Positions 46,401-56,229 are shown, counted from the stretch's first letter. The stretch: 64,000 nt of DNA from Valencia hispanica (GCA_963556495.2 OY747716.1:46874318-46938317), one strand, 5' to 3'. The notes: generated by a model from the sequence alone, not told the origin. Made by a program: numbers and translations.

Positions 46401-49400
46401 TTGGGAATATTGAAAAAAATTCACCAATGCATTTCTTGGGTTTCCCATCTTGTTTTACAGGCAGGACTCTGAAATCAGGACAACTTCAAGAGGGGATGAT
46501 TGAAATAAGAGCAAATATAAAAAAATATTTTCTGTCATTTTTAAATCAGTTCATATCAAAAATCAAAGATTTTATTTTTAATCCATATCGCCCAGCCCTG
46601 ATCTCCTTTCATTTTTCCCCAAACAGTTGTATAATATCCGATGACATTTTCAGCTTTTGAAAACTAATCTTTCAAACTAAACAACCTTCTTATATCGTGT
46701 GATAAATATTACCAGGCAATGATAAATATTGACAAAAATATTGATTTGTTTTATATCGTGATATCAATATGAACTTATATGACAATTATTACAGTGATAA
46801 AATCATTTTTGTTGTATAAAGTAAAGCTACATTAGTAAAGTTTATACTTTGTGGTTGCTGAGATTTCCACGCTGTACTTTTACTGCCCTCTGCTGGCAAC
46901 TGAGGAATCGCCTTCAAGGAATAAAAATCATGTTAAACGTGAAGTTTTTAATAGCGATGTAACTGAATATGTTTTCATTTCATTTTAAAACTGTAATAAC
47001 TAAACATTAGTACTACATTTCAGCATGGTGATCATTATGACCAGTAACTATGTCACGGCTGCAACATAAAAATAAATTCATGAAGCTGAAGGTAAAGGGA
47101 CGAGCATAGAACTACAACACATAGAATCTGCCCTGCTTTGACACATGAGGGATGGTCTCTTCCTTTTGTCCAATCCTTAGTTAGACTGCTGACCCATCCA
47201 ATCTGACTGAACTTGATCTGTTTTCATCTGATTCTGAGCTTCTAGTTGTGAAAACGACTCGATGCAACCTGCTGGGTCTCCTTAGATAGAAAACTTTTTA
47301 ACTGATTGGAATAATGAACTGAAGGATTAATTGGAATGTATGTGAGACTGAAGTAAAATGACTTTTCTTGTTAAATGTCTTGAGATAAATAAATAAATAA
47401 ACTGGATTGAAAAGCTGGCAGAGACAAACACTAACTGTAGAAAAAGGCGGTTCAACGACGGGTCGAATGGAGACTGAACAAAAATGCATGCCACACTTTT
47501 CAGATTTGTATCAGTTTGCTGGCATGGTTCGGCCTTTTTGCGATATTTTAGCTGGATAGGCTGTCCACCCTTGTCTAATGTTTATCGCTGACTGCCTCAA
47601 ATAAAACAGAGACTTTGATCCTCAGATAGATGCAGCTTTTTGCACACTAACCAGAATCAATGTAGAAATATCCAGCAGTTACATCTGACTCCTATTTCTC
47701 GCTCCAGTTTCTTTCATTTAAAAGCAAATCTAGAGAACATTATTCATGATCTTCTGTCGTCACATCTGGACTACTGTAACCCTCTTTTTACTGGTCTGGC
47801 AGATCATCTGATTCACCTCTGCAGGCTATTCAGAACCCAGCAGCCAGACGTCTAACTAGATCTAGTAAATCTTCTCATATCACCGTGGTCTGATCCTCTC
47901 TACACGATTCCTAGTGGATTTTAGTCCATCTTAAAGCTCTTGTTCACCTACAGAGCTCTGAATGGCTGGACTCCTGATAATTTGGGTCAGCGTTTTTTAC
48001 CAAAGACTTGCTTGGGTCTCTTGTTTGTTTCACACACTAAAGGTGGACGGGGCCCATGTTCAGGCCTGCCACAAATAAACTTGACTTACCAACTCACTAG
48101 GGGTCTAACGATACACAGAAATCACGGTTCAGTACGTTTTTGTTCAGCATTTAACAAAGAACCTTTTTTTTCCTGAATTCCTGCCTTTCAATTCCTGAAA
48201 TTAACTTGATTATATTATGTTCTGTAACTTAAAAAATCTGAAAGTATAGAACTGACTGGAGATTTTTGATAAAAAAAAATAGTACAAGCAGACATAGCCA
48301 GAGTAGAAACAATATAACCACTTGAAAACAGTCAGTGTTAATGTTTAGAAATGTTTAAATAATAATTTCCACCTATTTGAGAATAAAACATGCTTAAATC
48401 ACTTTGGAGTAGTTTTGATATTTTGGCAGCATAGTTTACCAGCTGTACTTGAATGCAGCATGGGCAGCTGTTAGAAGAATCCCTTCTCATCAACAGGGAT
48501 TCCACCGACTTGTGTTTTATCCAAAATCAGGAGTTTGGTCTGATTGGATGCTACTGGTATTAACTTTTTACTTTCTGTAACATAGAAAGTTCTCTTATAT
48601 CAGATCTTCTGTTCCTTCTGTGTTCTGCTCTGTCTTCTCAAACCCCCAGACGGTTGTGGCAGATGGCCGCTCCTACTGAGCCTGGTTCTGTTGGAGGTTT
48701 CTTCCTGTTAAAGGGGAGTTTTTCCTCTCCACCGTCGCTACATGCTTGCTCAGTATGAGGGATTGCTGAAGGATTGCTGTGGTTGGAAAGTCTGCATCAA
48801 CGGGGCCCAACCTCACGCCAATGACTGACGCAATCTGCTGGGATTCCTTAAATAGGAAACTTTTTAACTGATTGGAATGTTTGTATAAATGTATTGAAAT
48901 GACTTCTTGTTAAGTGCCTTGAGATGACATCTGTTGTGAATTGGCGCTAGATAAATAAACTGAATTGAATTGAATTGAATTGGTAGCCAAGGTGACGTCA
49001 GCTGGTTTTTCTCTAGTATTAGTGATGTTTCCATTCAGTTTAACATTGTTTCAAGTGAGTCGTTCAGGTCAATGAAGAAAATGTTATGGACCTTATTGCT
49101 GCTGAAAGATGCCTTCATTGACAAATTTCTGGTTCGGTCCCTCTTTCTTTTTCTACTGTTAGATGCATGAGAAACCATTAATGTTCCCAAATAGAGTTTA
49201 GTGATAGCTGGGAGTCCTTTCTGTTTTGTTTTGGTGTCACTCTTTAAAATTGACCTGCGGAAACGTTGCACTGCGCTCTGAGTTCTGCACATAAACATTC
49301 TGCATGTGTTCAGGTAGAAAACAGCTGGATTCACACGGTACACATGCGTACCAGACCGACAGGGCCGTAGAGAAAAATACAAACACATGTACCGTTACAC

Positions 49401-52400
49401 CCTTACTACTCACTATTACTATAAGATGTACATTAAAAAGTTTAACCCATGTATCAGTTTCCTTCCACTTTACTTTAAGTTGGTCTGTCACATCAAATCT
49501 AAATAAAACACAGAGAGGTTTGTGGCTGTAATGTGACGAAATGTGGAAAAGGTAAATAAATATTAATAATTTAAAGACAACACAAGAAACATGACTTTCT
49601 TAGGGACTCGTCTGTGATAAACTTGAGTTTAGTTTTAAAGCAGTGAGACATTTCCAGGAACATCCGCTGTGTTTTACCTGCTGAGCATCAGCTTCTGACT
49701 GAAACGTGAGGAACCAGTTGTCGTTATTGACGACCTCACAGCTCAGGACCTTCGGCAGACTCTCTCCTTGGAACAACGCCTCCACCTCCTGCAGAGCAAC
49801 AGCAGCAGCATCAAACACCCAATCGTCCTGTAGGAGGAGGCTGGCTGTGTCGGTGCAGCAGGTGGACTCACCTCCGGAGGTGTGGTGTCGGGAATCTCAC
49901 GCAGGATCACAACGCAGCGGCTCTGTTTGGGCCGGACCTTCTGCCCACATGGGGCCACCTGGACCAGAGGCATGGCTGCCGGAGAGCAGGATGGAAATTA
50001 GTCTGCTGAGGTTTTAGTGTTTGTTTTGCAGTTGTGGAAACACAGCTGCCGTTTTCGGTGGAAAATATTGTCGTATTGATGTGAGCGAAAACAAAGACCC
50101 ACATTTGAGAATGACGGAGATCAGCTCCAGGTCAGAGGTGAGGTTCTTGATCCTGTCGAGGCTGGCCAGCGTGGAGATGGAGATGTACTGGTCGTTGTCC
50201 ATCTGAGACTTCAGGTACAGATCGCTGCTGAGGTAACCTCTGAGGAGGAGGAGGAGCGGAGAGGAAGGTGAGGACCGCTGAACACGTTTCTGTTTGCTTA
50301 TTCAATAATTACAGCTGTCGATGGCATGGTTCCAGATGTTACCTGGTCAGGCAGGACTCCAGAGCTCTGCTCAGTTCCTCTCGGATTTCATCTGGAAACA
50401 CAGCAAATCGAGGTGCTTTTATTCTGGCAGAGGGAGAAGTGTTGCTGCCACTTCTAACCAACCGTTACCTGTAACAGGAGGCTCCTCGATGACCGCAGGA
50501 GCTTCACATGTTTGTGTCTCCTGCTCCGCTGTGCTTAGATCAGCTCCCGTCAGACCAGTATTCCCCTCAAACTCCGGCACAAATCCTAACAACAGAATTA
50601 TTAGGACAAGAATCAGGCTAAACAGACAGCGGTCTGATGATGATGATGAGGTGAGGGGAGCCCCAGCCGACCTTCTCCATGGTTCAGGTTGTCGGGGAGC
50701 TGCAGCCACGGCTGCTCGGGCTGCTGGTAATCGGGGTCGGTCCAGACTTCAGCTTCAGGGTTCAGACACGGAGCAGCAGCAGCTTCCTGGAGCAAAAACA
50801 CACAAGTTTAACCCGGCTGGACAGGAAGCTAAAAGACATTCAGACTTTCTAATTAGTGTGGAGATTTAAACAGATCTGAGCAGACATTAAAAAATGTTAG
50901 AAGTAGTTTGAATGGCTCCGGGGTCTTTGAGGATGATGACCTCCAACCACATTAGTCGTAGTCGAGGCACCGTCGCTCGAGTCCAAGTCAAGTCGTTATC
51001 ACCTGAGAGCAAGTCAAAGATACAGAGGGACAAAATTTATTTGGCAGCCACCGATTGTGGAAGTTGTCCCACTTATAAAGAAAAGAGAGGTCTGTAAGCA
51101 TCTACAAACAAGCAGTAGTTCTGGCCCTAACAGACCTGTTACTTCTTCTTTAAGAAGCTTTTCTATCCGCCACTCGTTACCTGTAATTATGGCACCTGTT
51201 TCAACTCGTTATCTGTATAAAAGACACCTGTCCACATTGAAGATGAAACATGGCTGGATCTTCCAAGCATGACAATGATCCCAAACACATCGCCGGGGCA
51301 ACGAAGGAGTGGCTACGTAAAAAGCATTTCAAGGTCCTGGAGTGGCCTAGCCAGTCTCCAGACCTCAATCAAATAGAGAATCTGTGGAGGGAGTTGAAAG
51401 TCTGTGTTGCCTAGCAACAGCCCCAAAACATCACAACTCGAGAGAAGATCTGCATGAAGGAATGGACCAAAATACCAGCAACAGTGTGTGCAAACCTGGT
51501 GAAGACCTACAGGAGACCTTTGACCTCTGTCATTGCTAACCAAGGTTACTTCACAAAGGTTTGAAATAAACTTTTATTTACCAAATACTTATTTTTTGCA
51601 CCAATATACAAGTAAATTCTTTAAAAATCATACAAAGTGATTTCCTTTATTATTAAGGACAGAAGGGGGAGAGAATTGGGAAGAAGACATGCGTCCACAA
51701 GGACGGGACTCGAACCCGGGACGACGAGGACTGAGGCATCTGTACATGGGTCGTCCGCCCTAACCACTACGCCACACCACGCCCCTTTCCTGCAGTTTTA
51801 TTTCTACGTTGTCTCTCACAGCTGAAGTGTAGCTATGATGAAAACTACAGACCTCTCTCATCTTTGCAAGTGGGAAAACTTGCACAATCGGTGGCGGCAA
51901 AATACTTTTTTGCCCCACTGTAAGTGAGTAGGGTGTAGATTTTAAGACTATAAAGGCTATAATGGCCGTAAAACATGTATTTTTTATTTTTTTATTGTAC
52001 TCAACGCTGTCAACGCCCCCACGCTATCACCAAGATGACAGCATTTGCTAAATAATAAAACATGCTTAAAATAAACGTGAAAACAACAAATAATGTCACC
52101 TGAACACTAACAGGGACTTTGGAAACTTTTTTGCTCTGTTGTTGTTTAATGTTTTTATTTTATATAAACTTTAGTTCATCTTTTATTGGATATATATTAT
52201 TAGAGTTCATTCTTTATTCTCTGTAGAGAACTTTGGTCAGGGGGAATTAGCTTTTGATGGATTCATTTATCATGATTTAAGCAGATTTGGAGTCAAGTCT
52301 CCGACCGATCCTGAACGGACCTGGTCAATGACACCAGGCCAAGCTGCGCTCAGTTCAGGTTCATCATGTAAAAAACAGCGTCGTGTACGCTTCAAGGACC

Positions 52401-52613
52401 GGTGTGTGATTCATGATTGAAGGTGTTTTCCTTCCAGGCTGCAGCTTTTCCAAACATCCTGAAACATCTACACTGCAAAAAACTATTTTCAAGAAAGTAA
52501 AAATCCTTTGTTTATGGACATTTTTTCTTATTTTTTAAAATATATTGTGTTATTTCAAGAAATATTTTCAAGACATTATTTGTTCCATTGGCAGATTTTG
52601 TAGCTTATTACAA

Positions 52614-52677
<64 letters not shown>

Positions 52678-54492
52678 GTATAGTTGTTTTTTGGCTAGTT
52701 TCTGGCGTGGCCTTGTTCCCAGTGTAGAGCAATGAGCAGAGCTGTAACATGTGAGGGTCAGACTTACAGCCTGAGAGCAGCTGGTGTGCCAGTCCCACAC
52801 ACAGGAGCCCTGAGGCGTGGCCGTGCTGTAGGGAAAGGCTCCCAGCAGAGCCATGGAGGGCTGCAGCTCTGACACCAAGGCCGGGATCTGCTCCTCATCA
52901 TCGCCCTTCATCCTCTGGGCCTCACACGCCCCCTGAGCCAGACCGTCGGGGTTCTCCTCCTGACTCAGCCTGATCCAGGGGTGGGGGTACAGGCGGCATG
53001 CGGAGGACCCTGCCAGGTCTCCGAGCAGCTCTGACACCATGTCCCTGATCCCTCCGTCCTCTTCCTCCTCCTCTTCCGCCTCCTCAGCAGCTGGGAGTTC
53101 CCGATTCAGGAAGTGAATCTCATAAGACGGAGTGGAGGCGTAGACGTCGATCTGATCTGGGTCCACTGGGACCGAGGCGTGACTCTCCTGAGTGTCGTCG
53201 ACGGCGATGAGCTTCGGGGTTTGGGAGGAATCGGGAAGGGAACGCTGGTTTGTGTCTGGAGCTTCTGGGTGGAGGAAGGAGTCCGATGTTTGAGGGAGCT
53301 CAGAGGAGACGGACGCTTCAGGGCGAGGGCTGGAGGACGCCGTCTCCGTTGCTTCGTTCTCAGACGAGCGGTGTGAGGAAGAAGAGGAGGACGGATCTTC
53401 AGGGCTCTGAGGACATGTGTCCATAATGTCCCAGAATCCTTTGCTCCTGTCTACAGGTGAAGGGTTTGGTTCTTCAAAGCAGAACGCTGCGTTAGCGTCT
53501 CTGGTTCTAAACGTTGGCTCTTTGGGTTCCTGCAGAGAAAACGGGGTGTCCGGTAGCAGGGTGGGGGGGTGACTGGGTGGTGTAGGGCTCGTTTTACCAT
53601 CCTGGATTCTGCAGAGACCCTCTGTCTGACTAATCCGATTGGTCGGCTCCTCTTCTTCCTCCTGCTGGTGGATGAAGGTGAGGTTCAACTCAGGAGTTTC
53701 CGTTCCTGCTGTAGAGTTCTGGTTCTGCTGCTCTGCTCTAAACCCGGACGGATCACAGCTCAGTTCCACCTCCTCCTTCTTAAAGAGGATATGTTCTTCT
53801 GCCTGGACGCCGTGCTCCTTAATCTGATAGCTGTCCAGCGTGGATGCCTGAGGGTCCTCGCTGCTGATCTGAGTGTCACCTTGTTGAACAGCTGCAGCAT
53901 GTTGCTTCAAAGCTTCTTCCTTCTCCAGAGACGAGCTGGGAGTCGGTTTGTCAGCATGTGGCTGCACAGAAACCACTTCCTCATCATGTGACCGGCTGGT
54001 AGCCGTCGTAGCCTCCGATTGGCTGGAGAGGAGAGGACTCAGCGTGATGAGAGGAGCGGCTGGCCCAGCCATGTGTTCCAGCTCCTCTGCTTCTATGGAG
54101 CAGATCCTGTAAAAGTGACGGTTTGTTGCTTCCAGCTGTGGGGCCTGATGCACACCGTGTTGGGCCCTGGGGGCCGGGTTCTCCAGGATCTTCTGCTGGA
54201 CCAGACTCTGGGTGGACACCTCCATGTAAGGAGGCGTCTCAGCAGCCATTGTTCCTGCGTTAAAGTGTGCGTTTGTCTCGCTGCTGGACAGAACCGCCTC
54301 GATCCAAGCGTCGCCGTCCTTATCCTGCCGCCGCTCCTCCTCCAGACGTGCAAGGCGGGCCACGGCCGCGGCGTGCCTCCTGACCCGCTCCGTCACCGCG
54401 CTGTCGAGCCCGTCGTGGAGCGGCGCCGATAACAGAACGCTCCTCTCGGTCCGCGGCTCGGGGCTGAGCTCCTTACTAAAGCAGCAGCCCAT
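40402..54492 (-). CDS. larp4b: La-related protein 4 family gene (LARP4B-like), 15 exons
   Basis: Exons: 52768-54492, 50672-50786, 50469-50585, 50343-50391, 50103-50239, 49872-49975, 49678-49788, 45671-45937, 45501-45580, 45215-45427, 42710-42782, 42517-42615, 42356-42474, 42207-42276, 40402-40527. All have GT-AG borders and matching phases; the sum is 3,405 nt (1,134 residues). The order is PAM2w-like CLNPEAEVW (near 582), La motif [23 protein letters not shown] with [20 protein letters not shown] and [20 protein letters not shown], basic GRGRLRGG and [23 protein letters not shown], and the C-terminal [17 protein letters not shown]4/4B proteins bind poly(A) RNA and PABP and stabilise mRNA in the cytoplasm. 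RYSSYFPP and LSLSSFPPL favour LARP4B. The La motif is diverged (ISIST for the usual IWTVA). The 575-residue first exon is unusual. Confidence 0.82.
40535..42206. other. Last intron of the LARP4-like gene
   Basis: No further exon is recognised. A CGTTTTCACACCTGACAGTG patch at 41021-41040 recalls a DNA-transposon end but was not delimited. Confidence 0.4.
42491..42513. repeat. (GT)n microsatellite next to a splice site
   Basis: About 11 GT units directly beside the donor of exon 42517-42615 (the minus-strand intron begins GTAACACACACAC). Confidence 0.9.
43010..43395 (-). repeat. Tc1 transposon remnant
   Basis: Fragments such as GTAGAACCACCTTTCTCTAC followed by AATTACAGCTGTAAG, GATCCTCCCACCTGAGC and AGGGAGCTGAATAAAAATGTG occur in the order of a common fish Tc1 element read in reverse, with large gaps. 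No usable frame remains. Confidence 0.6.
43673..43962 (+). repeat. Dispersed repeat family A, copy 6
   Basis: TTAACTGTAGAAAAACTGTC, then TTACTAGATCTAGTTGATCC and GATATTTTCTTACATCCCTA. Same orientation as 5395. Confidence 0.65.
44055..44225 (-). repeat. Retrotransposon 3' end
   Basis: TTTATTGACCCCAGAGAGAA followed by GCAGGAAGGATCTCCTGTAG and GCCTCTGACTGAAGACACAC is the reverse complement of the LINE tail at about 10040-10217. Confidence 0.7.
44500..44700. repeat. Mosaic of repeat ends
   Basis: TTAATCATGATTAATTCACA...GACAGCCCTAG (44510-44583) resembles the insert at 606-765. CACTACTTTGTGTTGGTTTA (44620-44660) is a Tc1 3' piece. TAGGGGTGTAACGGTACACA (44666-44686) is a family C end. Confidence 0.55.
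45010..45165. repeat. Dispersed repeat family F with internal inverted repeat
   Basis: CCTGCATGTTTTAGATGTTT at 45033-45052 is exactly inverted at 45121-45140 (AAACATCTAAAACATGCAGG). Part of the same text (ATCTAAAACATGCAGGACA) recurs at 46147-46165. It is an interspersed element of unknown class. Confidence 0.6.
46065..46300 (+). repeat. Family F fragment followed by a Tc1 transposase fragment
   Basis: 46065-46200 carries the family F text. 46207-46260 reads AAAGCTCATGTGTTAGAATG then GCCTAGTCAAAGTCCAGG, the WP-SQSP segment of a Tc1 transposase on the plus strand, frameshifted and truncated. Confidence 0.55.
46330..47189. other. Intronic stretch with decayed TATCG-rich repeat
   Basis: GATAGCCAATGTAGACCGATTATATC and CATATCGCCCAGCCCTGATC mark a decayed family B-like element (about 46330-46600). 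The rest shows no exon. Confidence 0.45.
47190..47420 (+). repeat. Retrotransposon 3' tail
   Basis: AACTTTTTAACTGATTGGAA, CTTGTTAAATGTCTTGAGAT and AATAAATAAATAAACTGGAT parallel the end of the insertion at 48570-48981. A short Tc1 3' fragment (ATGCCACACTTTTCAGATTT) follows at 47486-47510. Confidence 0.6.
47640..48085 (+). pseudogene. Non-LTR retrotransposon C-terminal fragment (second family)
   Basis: The frame from 47700 reads [20 protein letters not shown] then TGLADHL. After frame changes comes [20 protein letters not shown]. The LDYCN and FKALHG-like boxes are typical of the region after the reverse transcriptase in common fish LINEs. It is broken by stops and ends abruptly at the family C element. 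Confidence 0.65.
48092..49404 (-). repeat. Dispersed repeat family C, copy 3, split by a retrotransposon tail
   Basis: Starts TAGGGGTCTAACGATACACA and ends ACATGTACCGTTACACCCTT, giving mirrored ends. Internal blocks match 245-1090 and 32380-32962 in reverse. The element is interrupted at about 48570-48981. Without the insert, CTACTGG-TAGCCA would be continuous as in the copy at 32445. Confidence 0.7.
48570..48981 (+). mobile_element. 5'-truncated retrotransposon insertion with TTGAA tail
   Basis: Contains GGCAGATGGCCGCTCCTACT, GGAGGTTTCTTCCTGTTAAA and CGCTAGATAAATAAACTGAATTGAATTGAATTG, the standard 3' end of a common fish LINE. A TGGTA duplication appears at both borders (about 48565 and 48982) in family C copy 3. 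Confidence 0.7.
49420..49552 (-). repeat. Tc1 3' end fragment
   Basis: TATCAGTTTCCTTCCACTTT and GTTTGTGGCTGTAATGTGAC followed by GAAATGTGGAAAAGG is a well-known Tc1 end, read in the orientation of a minus-strand transposase. It sits about 125 bp from exon 49678-49788. Confidence 0.6.
51240..51565 (+). pseudogene. Tc1 transposase C-terminal fragment
   Basis: Reads [40 protein letters not shown] and [20 protein letters not shown], ending KV-stop. The DLNxIENLW box with the catalytic Glu is intact, but the HTH domains and first Asp are absent, and an in-frame TAG (51413-51415) follows KVCVA. Here GTTGCCTAGCAAC (51407-51419) coincidentally forms an RFX-like site. Confidence 0.85.
51645..51787 (-). 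mobile_element. tRNA-derived SINE inserted in the Tc1 element
   Basis: On the minus strand the head reads GTGTGGCGTAGTGGTTAGGG (A-box-like), with a B-box GGTTCGAGTCC, a CTTCTTCCCAATTCTCTCCC body and an AATAATAAAGG tail. TTTCCT occurs on both sides and may be the target duplication. The flanking Tc1 text is continuous across the insert. Confidence 0.82.
52617..52672. repeat. (TA)n microsatellite
   Basis: About 27-28 TA units, 96 bp downstream of the donor of the large LARP4-like exon. It creates a spurious IYIYIY tail in open frames. Confidence 0.95.
52768..54492 (-). CDS. Large 5' exon of the LARP4-like gene: MGCC N-terminal region
   Basis: ATG at 54492 opens [20 protein letters not shown]. 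Gly2 followed by Cys3-Cys4 is a classic N-myristoylation/palmitoylation signal. About 575 residues follow without a stop to a GTAAGT donor after SCSQA. The rest is Ser/Pro/Glu-rich and low in recognisable folds, with an acidic [12 protein letters not shown] run and a more ordered-looking stretch [15 protein letters not shown] and [20 protein letters not shown] near its end. Its phase-0 donor fits the phase-0 acceptor of the PAM2w exon. An open frame continuing to 52576 is only read-through into the intron and a (TA)n repeat. I do not recognise the region; it could be a separate gene sharing exons by alternative promoter use. An upstream acceptor-like CTCTCCCTCCAG ends at 54503. Confidence 0.65.
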
Positions 54493-54503
54493 CTTCTCCA
54501 GCC

Positions 54504-54959
54504 TGGAGGGAGAGTAAAACAGAGGTCTGCTATGGCCGCACTCACCAAGAGCCTAAACAACATGAGAGTAAGATCACCGGCTGCTCGGCCACATGTAAGA
54601 TCACCGGCTGCTCGGCCACATGGGGAGAGAGGAAAGAGGAGCGACCCCCCCCACCCCCCCCAATCCCAGAATAGATGAAGTCAGGGGCTCACATGTCGCT
54701 GCCACTCAGCACAGGGCGGCTTTGTGTGAGAATCAGAGGTCCCCCCCCCACCCCCCCCCCCCCGAAACCGTCCCTACTGAACTGTTATCTGAAGTTCTAG
54801 CAGCAGCTGGAGTTTCCTTTAAAAACCACAAGAACCGTGTAATAGTTAAGTGGAGGGAAAACTGTTGTTTCTACTTGTTTGCAATAAAACCTGAGGAACG
54901 TGGCGTGAGTTGGCGTTGCGCCCCCCAGAGGCGATCCTCGGTACAACCACCGGGTCCTC
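54504..54959. other. C-tract region upstream of the MGCC exon
   Basis: A 27-bp block containing ATCACCGGCTGCTCGGCCAC occurs twice in tandem (about 54570-54622). Runs of C at 54644-54661 and 54739-54763 give G-rich runs on the transcript strand (four or more G tracts), a possible G-quadruplex. This is either intron or, if a promoter lies here, 5' UTR. Confidence 0.55.
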
Positions 54960-55765
54960 TAGGCTTTTCTTCACCAGACTGAGATGGTCTAGACTTTGAC
55001 TAGGCCATTGTTTGATCTAAACCATCCATGGGTGGATGTTTAGGGTGGTTGTACTGCTGGAAGGTGAGCCTTCACCCAAGCCTCGGGTCTGCTGCAGCTC
55101 CAGCCATCTTCCAGTTAGGTTCCCCACAGCATGATGCTGCCAACGCCATGATATCCTGTGGGCATGGGGTGTTCAGGGTGACGTTAAGTATTATCTTTCC
55201 TCCATACATTTTGCACTTTGTAGGCAAAGGCAAAAAGGCCAGATTTGTTGAGTCCAAAGCAAAGCAGACAACAGATCTTCCCACCTGAGCTGAGGTTCTC
55301 TGCAGCTCCTCCAGAGTTCTGATTAAAGCTCTCCTGTCAGTCTAGGTGGACGTTTATGTCATGGTGGGTCTCCAGTTGTTCCATCCTCTCGCCATGTCCA
55401 GGTGATGGATAGAACAGAGCTCTGGGATGCTGTTGTAGAACCGAGCCCTGCTTTAAACTGAACCAGAACCTCCCCCCTGACCTCTGATCCCTGACCTGTC
55501 TGCTGGGTTCCTCGGTCTCCATGATACTGAACCTCTGGGGCCAGAAACAGAACAGCTGCATTTATTCTGAGATTAAATCACCCACAGAAGAACTCATCAG
55601 ATGACTGGATTTATTCAGGGGTATTCGAATAAATGGAGTTTAAACAAACACCGCATTTGCTTTATTCATGAAAAATATATAATGTTCCTCCCACTTCACA
55701 ACTCTGCATTACTTTGTGTTGGTCGTTCACAACAAACCCCATTAAAACACATTGAAGCATAGGTT
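54960..55765 (-). repeat. Tc1 transposon remnant
   Basis: GACTTTGACTAGGCCATTGT, TTTAGGGTGGTTGTACTGCT then GGAAGGTGAGCC, CCCCACAGCATGATGCTGCC, TTCCCACCTGAGCTGAGG and ATTACTTTGTGTTGGTCG follow the order of a common fish Tc1 element whose transposase is on the minus strand. It is heavily deleted and frameshifted. Confidence 0.75.
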
Positions 55766-55876
55766 TTCATTCGCTTTATGGACCCTGTGGTCAGAAGAAG
55801 GAAACTCGAGTTTATCTCCCACATGAGCACCGGGGGGACCAAGAGAACCGACCGCCCGTGTTTCTGTGGGTTTCCA

Positions 55877-56050
55877 TTAGGCATTTAAGAAAAAATTGAT
55901 ACGCAGATATATCGCGAATTTTTATGTCACAATATTGCATCGATATTCAAAAGCAGCGTGTTGATTGTATTATTTTTCTTTTTTAGAATTTGAATGGAAC
56001 CATTAAATTTTTCTTGTAAAATTAAAAGTATGACGATACATATCGTATTC
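55877..56050 (-). repeat. Dispersed repeat family A, truncated copy 7
   Basis: TAAGAAAAAATTGATACGC, TATATCGCG and GAATTTGAATGGAACCATTA are family A text, ending early at TATCGTATTCCTAG. Confidence 0.55.
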
Positions 56051-56080
56051 CTAGTTTGCAGCAGGAATCTAAACATTTAC

Positions 56081-56229
56081 CTGGTAAACGCAGTAGTAAC
56101 CAGGAACCAGCTCCCCCAGTGTGAGCTGCACCGATAGATCCGCCGGATAGAACGGATTCACTTCTGACGTCATGGAGGACGTCGGGTCGATGCGACGAGT
56201 GCTGCTGCTGGTGATGGTCACCACGGCGA
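56081..56229 (-). CDS. Candidate alternative 5' coding exon of the LARP4-like gene
   Basis: 149 nt bounded by an acceptor CACCCCAACAG and a donor GTAAATG. One frame is open throughout: VVTITSSSTRRIDPTSS, then an ATG and MTSEVNPFYPADLSVQLTLG and ELVPGYYCVYQ. It ends in phase 0, so it can join the PAM2w exon (50672-50786) in frame, giving a normal-sized LARP4-type protein of about 590 residues without the MGCC region. It cannot join the MGCC exon in frame. The frame upstream is closed by TAA in the candidate exon at 57952. I do not recognise the peptide, and the exon is inferred from splice signals and phase only. Confidence 0.4.

Larger units (their letters stand above)
51023..51920 (+). mobile_element. 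Tc1-like transposon, truncated and split by a SINE
   Basis: The left end CAGAGGGACAAAATTTATTT is mirrored by AATACTTTTTTGCCCCACTG at the right, with TA at 51021-51022 and 51921-51922. The interior has the usual GCAGCCACCGATTGTGGAAG leader and the C-terminal third of a transposase. A reversed SINE occupies 51645-51787. It lies in the first intron of the LARP4-like gene, antisense to it. Confidence 0.88.

Noticed and set aside
51407..51419. RFX-like GTTGCCTAGCAAC as a regulatory site
   Set aside because: It lies in the coding part of a decayed Tc1 transposase, so chance is more likely.
51690..51787. Possible minus-strand tRNA gene
   Set aside because: Same reasoning: tRNA-derived head of a SINE inserted in Tc1.
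52576..52767. C-terminal extension of the MGCC frame to 638 codons
   Set aside because: It passes a strong GTAAGT donor and runs into a (TA)n repeat (IYIYIY); intron read-through.
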